Source of the DNA: Cryptosporangium minutisporangium
GTDB lineage: Bacteria; Actinomycetota; Actinomycetes; Mycobacteriales; Cryptosporangiaceae
DNA length: 37,796 nucleotides
NCBI RefSeq assembly: GCF_039536245.1
Contig: NZ_BAAAYN010000055.1
Coordinates: 1 to 37,796 of the forward strand
Reading direction: 5' to 3'
In this document: piece after piece, positions 31,560 to 37,796 of the stretch
Layout: every line of letters starts with the position of its first letter
How positions within the stretch are numbered: the stretch's first letter is position 1
Notes under the pieces: model-generated
The model's input: only the letters and a program-made list of their open reading frames with translations
Told to the model about the DNA's origin: nothing
Database searches by the model: none
Position numbers and translations under genes: made by a program

Positions 31560-31982
31560 GTGACCGAAGCCAGCATTCGCAGCGATTCGGAACCTACTCA
31601 CCCCGCCCGGCCCCGAAAGGCGACGACGGCAGCTGTTCTGCTGATCGTGTTCGGCGGCCTGGGCCTCCTGTTCGCCTTGCTGGTGATGTCGTTCGTCAAC
31701 GATTCGGCCGACCATGGACAGTCGATGGCGGGGATCGCGTACGTCCTGGTCTATGCCCAGTTCGCGCTCTCGGGGACGCAGATCGTCTCCGGCGTGTTCG
31801 TCTGGCAGGGCCGCGATTGGGCCCGCGTCCTGGCGATAGCGCTGTGCTCGCTCAACATCGTCGGTGCGGCGGTGACGCTGATCAGCGGAGCGGTCTTTCA
31901 GGCGCTCCTGGCCGTTGCGCTGAACGTCGCGCTGATCCGAGCGCTCAACGACGACGACGTTCGTGCCTGGTGTGACCGGTAG
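31560..31982 (+). CDS. Four-helix membrane protein
   Basis: The 140-residue protein has a basic cytoplasmic start and four hydrophobic segments (about 22-44, 58-78, 85-105, 108-128): TTAAVLLIVFGGLGLLFALL, GIAYVLVYAQFALSGTQIVS and so on. GTG 31560 has GGGGAGG eight bases upstream. No named family; similar small proteins in actinobacteria are called hypothetical. It is divergent from the histidine kinase with 137 bases between, so it may be a target or accessory sensor. Confidence 0.75.
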   Translation: MTEASIRSDSEPTHPARPRKATTAAVLLIVFGGLGLLFALLVMSFVNDSADHGQSMAGIAYVLVYAQFALSGTQIVSGVFVWQGRDWARVLAIALCSLNIVGAAVTLISGAVFQALLAVALNVALIRALNDDDVRAWCDR

Positions 31983-31992
31983 GGCTTGCTCC

Positions 31993-32211
31993 ATGACGAT
32001 TTCAGATAGGCCGGAAGCCAGGACGATGGCGCATGCACAGATGGACGCGGCACTGGCGGAAGGACGCGCCGAGCCGCTGGCCAGCTACGTCACCGACCTC
32101 GTCTTCTACGACCACCGCTGGTGGCTCCTCGGCCGGGAGCACTGGTCGCTGCTGGAAGACCCGGGTCTCCTGGCGGAACTGAGCCGGCCGCGGATTTGGA
32201 TCGAGGAGTGA
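31993..32211 (+). CDS. Small hypothetical protein
   Basis: The 72-residue frame starts MTISDRPEARTMAHAQMDAA and ends LSRPRIWIEE, with YVTDLVFYDHRWWLLGREHW in the middle. It is unlike shadow sequence, being rich in W, Y, D and E. The ribosome site is poor (AGGGC). It begins ten bases after the previous stop, so could be co-expressed. No family recognised. Confidence 0.5.
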   Translation: MTISDRPEARTMAHAQMDAALAEGRAEPLASYVTDLVFYDHRWWLLGREHWSLLEDPGLLAELSRPRIWIEE

Positions 32212-32317
32212 GAGCCCGGTCGACGCTATCCGTGTGGAGCCGGCCGGCAACGAGGCCGGGCAGCTCTGTCCGGGGTGCGCGAAACGGTGTGTCTTTCTGC
32301 AGGCGAGGGGGTGACCC

Positions 32318-32500
32318 GTGCGGTGGGTGGCGCGGTATCGGGAGTCCCACTCGCAGGTCCAGGTCCAGGTTCTTTTCGTCGTCGGCATCGCGCTGGTCAT
32401 GCGCGTCCTCGGCGCGTTGGCCATTGCTCTGAGCGTGCGGACCCCGGTCACCAGCGCGACCTCTCCGATCACCGTAACGGCCGCTGATCCCATCCAATGA
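32318..32500 (+). CDS. Small single-span membrane protein
   Basis: The 60-residue frame reads MRWVARYRESHSQVQVQVLF, then VVGIALVMRVLGALAIALSV and a Thr/Ser-rich tail. One membrane helix with a basic N terminus is clear. GTG 32318 has AGGGGGTG upstream. It precedes the larger membrane protein by 21 bases. Confidence 0.5.
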   Translation: MRWVARYRESHSQVQVQVLFVVGIALVMRVLGALAIALSVRTPVTSATSPITVTAADPIQ

Positions 32501-32521
32501 GTACGATTACGGGAGCCCGCT

Positions 32522-33862
32522 GTGTGGCCGAGCCTTCCCCCGCAAGCCCTCTCCACGGCTGATCGTGAGGCGCTCGGACGCCCCGAGACGGTGTTCCGGT
32601 CTCGCCAGCCGGTTTCGCTGAGAATCGCGGCATCGGTCGTCGGCGGTGGCTGCGCCACGGCCATCGTCCTGGCGCTACTCGGTCTGCCATTCATCGGTCT
32701 CGTGATGCTTGCCGTCGTTGTCGGATCGCTGGGCATCTGGCGACTCCTGCCTCCAGCCCTCGAGCGTCGCTGGCTCGCCGTTCACGAGCACGGCTTCGTC
32801 GACGTCGTCGAGTTTCCAGTCGGCCCTCCGGTCCTCCAGACCGTCCGGTGGAGCGAGGTAGCCCACGCACAGTTGTCGAGCGACCCCGCTGATGCCTTCA
32901 CGCTCGCGATCCGGCCGCCACCGGGAGCAGCCTCCGCTCCGATGGCTGGCGCCCTTCCCGCGGAGACCCGCCATGCCGAGGTCGCACCTGGCGGATCGGC
33001 CAGCGCGCTGCCGGCTGCGCTTGGCAACGATGGAGCAGCACCGCGATTGCTCTCCCTGACCGGTCTCGCGCCCCGAGGCCGGCTGATCGACACGATCGGA
33101 CGTCACGTTCCTGGCAGCATCGACCCCACGGCCCAGCGGAACTGGGCCGAGGCCCACCAGCATGACCGTCGAGTCGCCGCTGGCCTCGGCGCACTCGTTG
33201 TCGCAACCCTGCTCCTCACCGTGATCCTGCCCGGCAGCGGCTCGGCCCAGCGATCCGTCGCCGGGTCGTTCACCCCGCACAGCGCGCCGCGGAGCTACTC
33301 CACTGCTATCGACTCTCCCCTCCCGCCGGTCTACAGCGAGACCCCCTCAGCCCCCACCGCACCGGACGAGGGATCCAGCGGCGTGGTCTCCGGCATTCCC
33401 GGCTCGACCTACGACTACGCCGCCGTCTGCGACGGCACCGTGTTCCCCGACGCCCCGGCCTACACGGGCCCACCGCGCCACTACGTCTACGTCGACGTCG
33501 AAGCCCGAGGCCACGAGGCGGAGTACTACCTCGGCGATCTCAGCGCCTGGGAGTCTGACACCCCGAGCGAGATCCAGCTGGTCGCCTGCGTGCAGTACAC
33601 GCTGGGCAGCGTGATCGGCAGCTGCCGCTATCAGGGAACAGGCGGCAAGGTCCTCACCCAGACTCTGCGCAACGCCACGTACGAGGTGTGGGTCCGGTCG
33701 GCGCGGACCGGCCAGATGGTCGGCCACAGCAGGTTCCGCGGGAGTGTCAGATCCTGCGAGGAAACGATCGTGACCTTCGGCGGCAGAGCACCGTCGATAC
33801 AGATCACTCGGCCGAGCCTCGCCCAGCTCCGGAGCTCCATCGGACGATACGTGACCGGCTGA
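32522..33862 (+). CDS. Large membrane protein with external C-terminal domain
   Basis: The 446-residue protein has two N-terminal helices (about 33-55 and 57-75), a cytoplasmic PH-like part (WLAVHEHGFVDVVEFPVGPP, QTVRWSEVAHAQLS), and a third helix at about 220-240 (AAGLGALVVATLLLTVILPG). The external part has a Ser/Pro linker and a domain with four cysteines (YAAVCDGTVFPD, VACVQYTLGS, GSCRYQGTGG, SCEETIVTFG). CQVQYTLG-like strings occur in actinobacterial secreted proteins of unknown role. GTG 32522 with GGGAG eight bases upstream. Function unknown. Confidence 0.8.
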   Translation: MWPSLPPQALSTADREALGRPETVFRSRQPVSLRIAASVVGGGCATAIVLALLGLPFIGLVMLAVVVGSLGIWRLLPPALERRWLAVHEHGFVDVVEFPVGPPVLQTVRWSEVAHAQLSSDPADAFTLAIRPPPGAASAPMAGALPAETRHAEVAPGGSASALPAALGNDGAAPRLLSLTGLAPRGRLIDTIGRHVPGSIDPTAQRNWAEAHQHDRRVAAGLGALVVATLLLTVILPGSGSAQRSVAGSFTPHSAPRSYSTAIDSPLPPVYSETPSAPTAPDEGSSGVVSGIPGSTYDYAAVCDGTVFPDAPAYTGPPRHYVYVDVEARGHEAEYYLGDLSAWESDTPSEIQLVACVQYTLGSVIGSCRYQGTGGKVLTQTLRNATYEVWVRSARTGQMVGHSRFRGSVRSCEETIVTFGGRAPSIQITRPSLAQLRSSIGRYVTG

Positions 33863-33869
33863 CCCCTAC

Positions 33870-33900
33870 TGCCCCGCGTCATCGGACCCGCTCCGGGGCA
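33870..33900 (+). terminator. Probable hairpin terminator
   Basis: TGCCCCG (33870-33876) and CGGGGCA (33894-33900) pair perfectly around a 17-base loop, eight bases after the stop at 33862. Confidence 0.55.
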
Positions 33901-34161
33901 CGAGGCAACCGTCCTCATAGCGGCGATCACTAGTGGGGGTGAACAGCACATCTGACGCCAGGGCTTCTCGGAAGCGGCCAGCGTCTTGTTGACCGAGCGG
34001 GCCGTCTGGTCGCCGGGCGAGGAGCAGCCGCACCCCATCTGCGCCGCTAACTCGCGGACGGAAAGGGCGGCACACGGGCGTCCATCGATTGATAAGGCGC
34101 GGGTACAGCCGGTCGCCGATCGATCGCTGAGTAGTCGGGACAGCGCGGCGCCGTCCCGCCG
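33901..34161. other. Intergenic stretch, nothing recognised
   Basis: No supported gene. Frames are open on both strands without pattern. With the next fragment it forms a gap of over 600 bases of probable debris. Confidence 0.4.
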
Positions 34162-34389
34162 GTGTGGGATGCGCCGGCGAACACCGCTTCGCCCCGCAAC
34201 GGGCACTCACCCGCCGCCCTCGCAGGAAGCACCGCCGAGCAATGCCTGAGCATCGACCGTGCCTGGTGGCGACTCCACCGCGGCCAACCAGGCCACCACT
34301 ACTCGGACCTCTACCACGCCCTACTCATCGACGCCGCTGACCTCGCCACCGCAATCGACAACAGCCAACAGCCGCTTCACGCCAACTAG
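34162..34389 (+). pseudogene. Probable 3' remnant of an unknown gene
   Basis: The frame ends with RAWWRLHRGQPGHHYSDLYH, then ALLIDAADLATAIDNSQQP and a stop at 34389. Codon use here is gene-like (C-ending), but the first 20 codons are not. There is no ribosome site at the ATG 34162. The ending resembles plasmid- or element-type helper proteins of actinobacteria, but I cannot name it. Confidence 0.35.
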
Positions 34390-34523
34390 CGTGCTCAGAC
34401 TCGCCAACTACCGTGCTCAGTCACAGAGCGCCGCCGCCTGCCGGTTGGTAAATGCCCGTGATGAGGGCTCCTCGAGAGACGCATCCAACCAGGGCCGGCC
34501 CGGGCGGCGGCCCCGCCGACCGC

Positions 34524-35114
34524 TCACGGGACCGGGCTGATGCTCCGCACGATGCGTTCCAGCTGCTCAACCGGTACGCGGTGTCGCCCGGAGACGAGGA
34601 TGAACACGTCGTCGCCGGTGCGTACCACCGCGAGGTGCTCGGTCCCGTCGGCGTCGCTGTCGGCGCGGATCTGCGCGGTCCCGACCGGGACGTCGAAGCT
34701 GCGGAGCTCGGTCCCGCGGTAGTACGCGGCGGCCAACCAGTCGGCGATCTGGGCGCGATCCGCTGCCGGTGTGGTCGCCTGCGGCCGGATCACGGTGACG
34801 GAGATGTAGTCGGCGGCACCGCGATCGTGGAGGCGGGTCGTGGATCGCGCGCTCGGGACACCCGGCAGCACCGACCGGCATATTCCAGGCTCGGGCGGCA
34901 TCGCGCACGTCGTCGTGGTCTCTCTCGGTGGCGCTTCCGCGGTGCCCGGCAGATACCCGATGCGGAACCCCTCCAGCGGCTGCTCGGGCACGGCGGTCGT
35001 CGCGTGGGTGCTGGTGGCCGGCGGGGGCGTCGCCTCGGGACCGGTCCGCGTCAGCTGAGTCGCGACCAGGACGACGACTGCCAGGGCCAGGATCCCGCCG
35101 GCTACGCCGCCCAT
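34524..35114 (-). CDS. Membrane-anchored protein of unknown function
   Basis: The 196-residue protein starts with one helix (MGGVAGGILALAVVVLVATQ) and a Pro/Thr-rich linker (residues about 24-45). The external domain has two cysteines (TTCAMPPEPGICRS) and ends AAYYRGTELRSFDVPVGTAQ, LAVVRTGDDVFILVSGRHRV and EQLERIVRSISPVP. This is a serine-free, lipoprotein-like sensory domain layout. There is no ribosome site at ATG 35114, so the start is uncertain and a cytoplasmic N-terminal part may be lost. Confidence 0.65.
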   Translation of the reverse strand: MGGVAGGILALAVVVLVATQLTRTGPEATPPPATSTHATTAVPEQPLEGFRIGYLPGTAEAPPRETTTTCAMPPEPGICRSVLPGVPSARSTTRLHDRGAADYISVTVIRPQATTPAADRAQIADWLAAAYYRGTELRSFDVPVGTAQIRADSDADGTEHLAVVRTGDDVFILVSGRHRVPVEQLERIVRSISPVP

Positions 35115-35505
35115 CGCAGCCGACGACGGCGCGCGCCACGGCTACCGTCGTCCACGGGTGCGGCGTCCACACGCAGTGTCTACACCAGAGGGCCCACGGA
35201 GCGGGTCGCGACCTGGAATTCGCGACGCGCGGGCATGCAGCGACTTGGCGTGATGGTCGCCGGTCCAGCGCACCGGGCGTCAGCTCGGCCGGCCCGAGCA
35301 CGCCAGTTGCCCTCTGATTGCCGCCGCCAGCGGCGCGAGGCTTGGCGAGAAGGTTCTCGGTGGCGCGGGCCCGCCCCCATAGCCAGGGCGACCGACCCCG
35401 TCATGTGGTCGTCGCCGGTGTGAGGCACCGCGGCGTGCTCGCGGGCCGGGGAAAGGACGTGCGGCAGACACCTCCGCGCCCCGCCTCGGGCGACAAAGTG
35501 AGGGA
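35115..35505. other. Intergenic stretch, nothing recognised
   Basis: I found no supported gene on either strand in these 391 bases. Frames are arginine-rich shadows. It could hold the promoter of the gene ending at 34524. Confidence 0.45.
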
Positions 35506-35724
35506 CTAGGAGTCTCTGGCGCGATCCAAAATTTTGTTTGTATTCCGATTCCTGCGTGCTTGCGAGAGAGCGAAGGTGCCTCCCGCAACAACACTCGCCA
35601 CCGCGCCTGGCGCCCATACGCTGAGCTCCGAGTCCCGCACAAGCGCGAGAACGCCCACGACCAGGAGCCCCACCAGGGCGATCACGGCGCCGAACCAGGG
35701 TGACCGAGGGCTGCCTATGCTCAT
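35506..35724 (-). CDS. Small two-helix membrane protein
   Basis: The 72-residue protein reads MSIGSPRSPWFGAVIALVGL, LVVGVLALVRDSELSVWAPG and AVASVVAGGTFALSQARRN. Two membrane helices are followed by a basic tail (NRNTNKILDRARDS). The ATG at 35724 has a GGTGGA-type site upstream. The 3' end is unusually AT-rich (AAAATTTTG near 35528), unlike its neighbours. Confidence 0.6.
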   Translation of the reverse strand: MSIGSPRSPWFGAVIALVGLLVVGVLALVRDSELSVWAPGAVASVVAGGTFALSQARRNRNTNKILDRARDS

Positions 35725-35872
35725 CGCGGTCCACCAATCTAGAGCCCGTCGCAGCGAGGGCAGTTTGCCGTGGCGCACCCGACCCTCGGGGCGAAACGAC
35801 CGATTTGGCCGGCTGGGCGTGGCCGGGAGAACGCCACCCGGTCGTGCCCCGGCTTCCGGAGGCCGCTGCGTA

Positions 35873-36108
35873 TCACCGGAGCACCCAGAAGTCACCGCGG
35901 CGCTGGACCATGGAGATGTAAGTCCAGGTCATCGACACGGCGCGGTCGCCGTGAGCCTCGTGATAGCCGTCGGCGGCCACCGTGAGGGCGACCGGTCCGC
36001 GGGCGATCCGGGTGGTACGCAGCTGGAACCGCAGCAGTGCCTCGGTCGCGAGGAGACTGATCAGACCGGCGAGGGCGAAGGCGAAATCGCCGGTCGCCGG
36101 CCCGGGCG
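35873..36108 (-). pseudogene. Fragment of a YcxB-like membrane protein
   Basis: The frame reads GDFAFALAGLISLLATEALL, then RTTRIARGPVALTVAADGYH and MTWTYISMVQRRGDFWVLR before a stop. YcxB-like proteins have membrane helices followed by a PH-like sheet with W-x-x-I and FxVL. Here the first helix and the part after FWVLR are missing. It is fused in frame to a preceding TPR-type remnant. Confidence 0.55.
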
Positions 36109-36595
36109 CAGGACAGCGCGGCCAGAGTGCAGGCGTCGGCGCGTTCGCCGGGTGGGTTGTAGCGGGCGGCGGCCAGGGTCGCGATGGCGGTGCGGGCGTG
36201 GTGCCCGTCGAGGTAGGCGGCCTGGGCGTCCGGGGTGTGCGCGACGTAAGGCTCGGTGTGCGGCTGGCAGGGCTCGTGGCGCCCGAGCGGACCTCCGCGG
36301 CGGCCGAGGCGGCGTGGTCGGGTGGAACCTCACCGCAGAGCAGCGCGTGGAAGAGCGCTGTGGTCAGCGCCGCGCGCAGGAAGGGGGTCAGGGCGTCGGG
36401 CTGGCCGGTCAGCGCGGCGCGCAGCAGCCCGACCGCCTCCCCGGGACGATGTTGTCCGCACAGGACATAGGCGCGCAAGGCGACCAGAAGCGTGTTGGTC
36501 CAGTGCTGCGCGTCCGGCGGCAGGTCCGCGCTGAGCGTGAGGACACCCGGGTAGTCGTGGGGGTCGCCGCGAGCGTAACGGGGGTCAGGCGGGCG
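36109..36595 (-). pseudogene. Frameshifted TPR-regulator-like remnant
   Basis: From about 36580 the minus strand reads DYPGVLTLSADLPPDAQHWT, NTLLVALRAYVLCGQHRPGE and LRAALTTALFHALLCGEVPP. Near 36310 it shifts frame and continues as EPYVAHTPDAQAAYLDGHHA, RTAIATLAAARYNPPGERAD and ACTLAALSCARAGD. Regular helical spacing resembles C-terminal TPR-like regions of actinobacterial regulators. There is no helix-turn-helix start. The end runs into the YcxB-like fragment. Confidence 0.5.
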
Positions 36596-36611
36596 CGGGC
36601 GCGCGCCTCGG

Positions 36612-36776
36612 CTAGGGACGTGCGGCGGGGAGGTAGGCGTTCGGGCGGTGGAGGAACCAGACGACGAGGCTCACCACGACGATGCCGGTGGCCGCGCCGA
36701 ACAGAAAATCCGAGCGGGTGAGGGCCAGCACGGCGAGGCTCACGAGGCCGAGCACGGTCCAGTACACCAGTGTCAT
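36612..36776 (-). CDS. Short two-helix membrane protein or fragment
   Basis: The 54-residue frame reads MTLVYWTVLGLVSLAVLALT, RSDFLFGAATGIVVVSLVVW and FLHRPNAYLPAARP. Two membrane helices are clear. It could be a complete small protein or a piece of the YcxB-like protein beside it. No clear ribosome site. Confidence 0.4.
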   Translation of the reverse strand: MTLVYWTVLGLVSLAVLALTRSDFLFGAATGIVVVSLVVWFLHRPNAYLPAARP

Positions 36777-36797
36777 GACGAAGGTTGGACCAGCCCT

Positions 36798-37019
36798 TTC
36801 CGCCACACCACTCGGACCTGGGTCGAACGCCAATTCGGATCCGCCGTGGCCCGCGCCTACGCCGGCCATGAAGGTCGCACCGACGCAGGCACCACCGCGA
36901 CCTACGTCCGTGCCGACCTCTACGAGGTTGCCACTGCGCTCGCCGCGCTCACGGGCGAACCTCACCCCCTCGCCCAGCTCGCCACTTCCATCACAGGTAC
37001 TTTCCAGCCCAGCCGCTAA
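36798..37019 (+). pseudogene. C-terminal remnant of a tyrosine recombinase/integrase
   Basis: The frame from 36798 reads FRHTTRTWVERQFGSAVARA, YAGHEGRTDAGTTATYVRAD and LYEVATALAALTGEPHPLA. This fits box II of tyrosine recombinases: HxxR, then GH, then the nucleophile Tyr in TYVRA, as in integrase-like proteins of actinobacterial plasmids. The N-terminal domain and the first catalytic Arg are missing. The end at 37019 is normal. It supports a decayed mobile element here. Confidence 0.6.
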
Positions 37020-37204
37020 GCGGGCTTATGTCCTGTCAGGACTGGCCGTGCAGCTTCCCGGGCCGTGTCGATGTCGATCAGGTTCGGCGGCGCCGACCAG
37101 CTCGCCGCTGCCTCCGACGCAGGCACGCCAGACGCGGGATAGGCACCCTGTCCGGGCGGGTAGAACGGGTCAGCTCCCGACGAGGGGGGTTGCACCGGGC
37201 TCAC
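37016..37204 (-). CDS. Doubtful small proline-rich protein
   Basis: The 62-residue frame starts SPVQPPSSGADPFYPPGQGA and ends PPNLIDIDTAREAARPVLTG. Its end overlaps the recombinase remnant tail by four bases on the other strand. The last 25 codons look gene-like, so it might be another 3' remnant. Ribosome site weak. Confidence 0.28.
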   Translation of the reverse strand: MSPVQPPSSGADPFYPPGQGAYPASGVPASEAAASWSAPPNLIDIDTAREAARPVLTGHKPA

Positions 37205-37241
37205 TCCAGAACGAAGTACAAGGGCGGTCTGCGGTGCGGCG

Positions 37242-37424
37242 CTACTTGTTCCCGTCGGGGTGGGCGTGCGCCGGATAGCCGAACGTCTCGGTCGACCCGC
37301 TGCCGGACCCTGCGACGGCGGCCGACGCCGCCCCCACGACGAGCGCGGCGACGAGGCAGAGGAGCGCCGGTAGCCGGCGGCGCACAGGGAGACCGGCCGA
37401 CGGCCCTGAAAGCGGTGTTTGCAC
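37242..37424 (-). CDS. Possible small exported protein
   Basis: The 60-residue frame has a signal-like part (PVRRRLPALLCLVAALVVGA, then ASAAVAG) and a short tail FGYPAHAHPDGNK. GTG 37424 has GGGAAG eight bases upstream. A signal peptide with little mature protein may mean a lost 3' part or a tiny exported peptide. Confidence 0.4.
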   Translation of the reverse strand: MQTPLSGPSAGLPVRRRLPALLCLVAALVVGAASAAVAGSGSGSTETFGYPAHAHPDGNK

Positions 37425-37471
37425 GGGTTTACTTCCCGGACGAGAGGCGGAGGGTCAGCGTCGGCTGGAGC

Positions 37472-37780
37472 CTACCGGACCGACGACGGCGAGCCGTTCG
37501 ACCGATACGAGTAAGGCCAGCAGCCCGGCTCCCGGGCGCGCCGCACGCCGGACGCCGTGAGCGCGGCGAGGATCTGCCCGGCGCTCGCGCTCGTGGCCAT
37601 CAGTACCCCCCAGTCCAAGGTCAGCCCGACCAGCGCGGGATCGGAGCAGGCGATGAACTCGGCGTCGTACCAGGAGTCGCAGTCCTCGTGGCCGACGCCG
37701 CACAGCTCGGTGCCCCAGATGTTGTCCCAGGCCCAGTCCCAGAACTCCTCGCTGTCGCGGTCGGCGGCGGGAATGTGGAT
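37472..37780 (-). pseudogene. 5'-truncated gene fragment, right after an in-frame stop
   Basis: The minus frame begins directly after an in-frame TAG (37783-37781) and reads ADRDSEEFWDWAWDNIWGTE, LCGVGHEDCDSWYDAEFIAC and SDPALVGLTLDWGVLMATSA, ending CWPYSYRSNGSPSSVR with a stop at 37474-37472. Trp, Asp, Glu and Cys content is clearly protein-like, with six cysteines. There is no start codon until an internal ATG at about 37590. So the 5' part is missing or disrupted. Family unknown. Confidence 0.5.
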
Positions 37781-37796
37781 CTAACGGTGTTTCTGG

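Noticed and set aside
33866-34253. Minus-strand frames opposite the intergenic debris
   Set aside because: There is no ribosome site, motif or codon pattern beyond GC bias.

Overview
The window is high-GC, actinobacterial chromosomal DNA. Evidence for this is the strong G/C bias at third codon positions, frequent GTG starts, mycothiol-isomerase-like, SigE-type ECF and ECF42 sigma genes, and probable leaderless starts. A Micromonosporaceae- or Cryptosporangium-like soil actinomycete fits, but the genus is a guess. I saw no rRNA, tRNA, CRISPR array, intact insertion sequence or phage. It reads as an accessory, recombining region: small regulatory cassettes separated by truncated or frameshifted gene remnants.

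Layout. (1) 0.4-3.0 kb: DUF3040-like membrane protein, universal stress protein and an FAD/Rieske oxidoreductase. (2) 3.1-6.0 kb: an ECF42 sigma factor with its YCII/DGPF partner and a DUF998 membrane protein, divergent from a DUF1579-like gene. Both start regions carry the same promoter, TGTCGAA or CGTCGAA, then N16, then CGAGGTA. (3) 6.1-9.8 kb: alpha/beta hydrolase, lipase-tail remnant, RidA and beta-lactamase-fold hydrolase on the minus strand, divergent from an XRE/MmyB regulator with a palindromic site between. (4) 9.8-14.6 kb: RTX-like secreted protein, a secreted protein with a TTA codon, SnoaL-like and isomerase-like proteins, and remnants of a phosphotransferase, a luciferase-like monooxygenase, a reductase and an SDR. 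(5) 14.7-21.6 kb: SigE-type sigma factor plus a membrane-anchored partner, several secreted or membrane proteins, and three frameshifted genes. (6) 21.7-24.0 kb: GntR/YtrA-type regulator, ABC ATPase and permease with a perfect operator. (7) 24.1-27.2 kb: TetR, TetX-like FAD monooxygenase, an alpha/beta hydrolase without its nucleophile region, and FMN reductase, with matched TetR operators. (8) 27.6-33.9 kb: lipoprotein, AraC tail, NarL-type two-component pair and membrane proteins. (9) 33.9-37.8 kb: mostly debris, including a tyrosine-recombinase C-terminus and composite TPR/YcxB fragments, which suggests a decayed mobile element.

The strongest system is the ECF42 cassette, where the sequence itself points to an autoregulated bidirectional regulon. 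The second is the TetR/TetX-like flavin cassette. Single-base frameshifts recur, so some broken genes could be assembly errors; the lost 5' ends and the in-frame internal deletion could not be explained by single-base errors.
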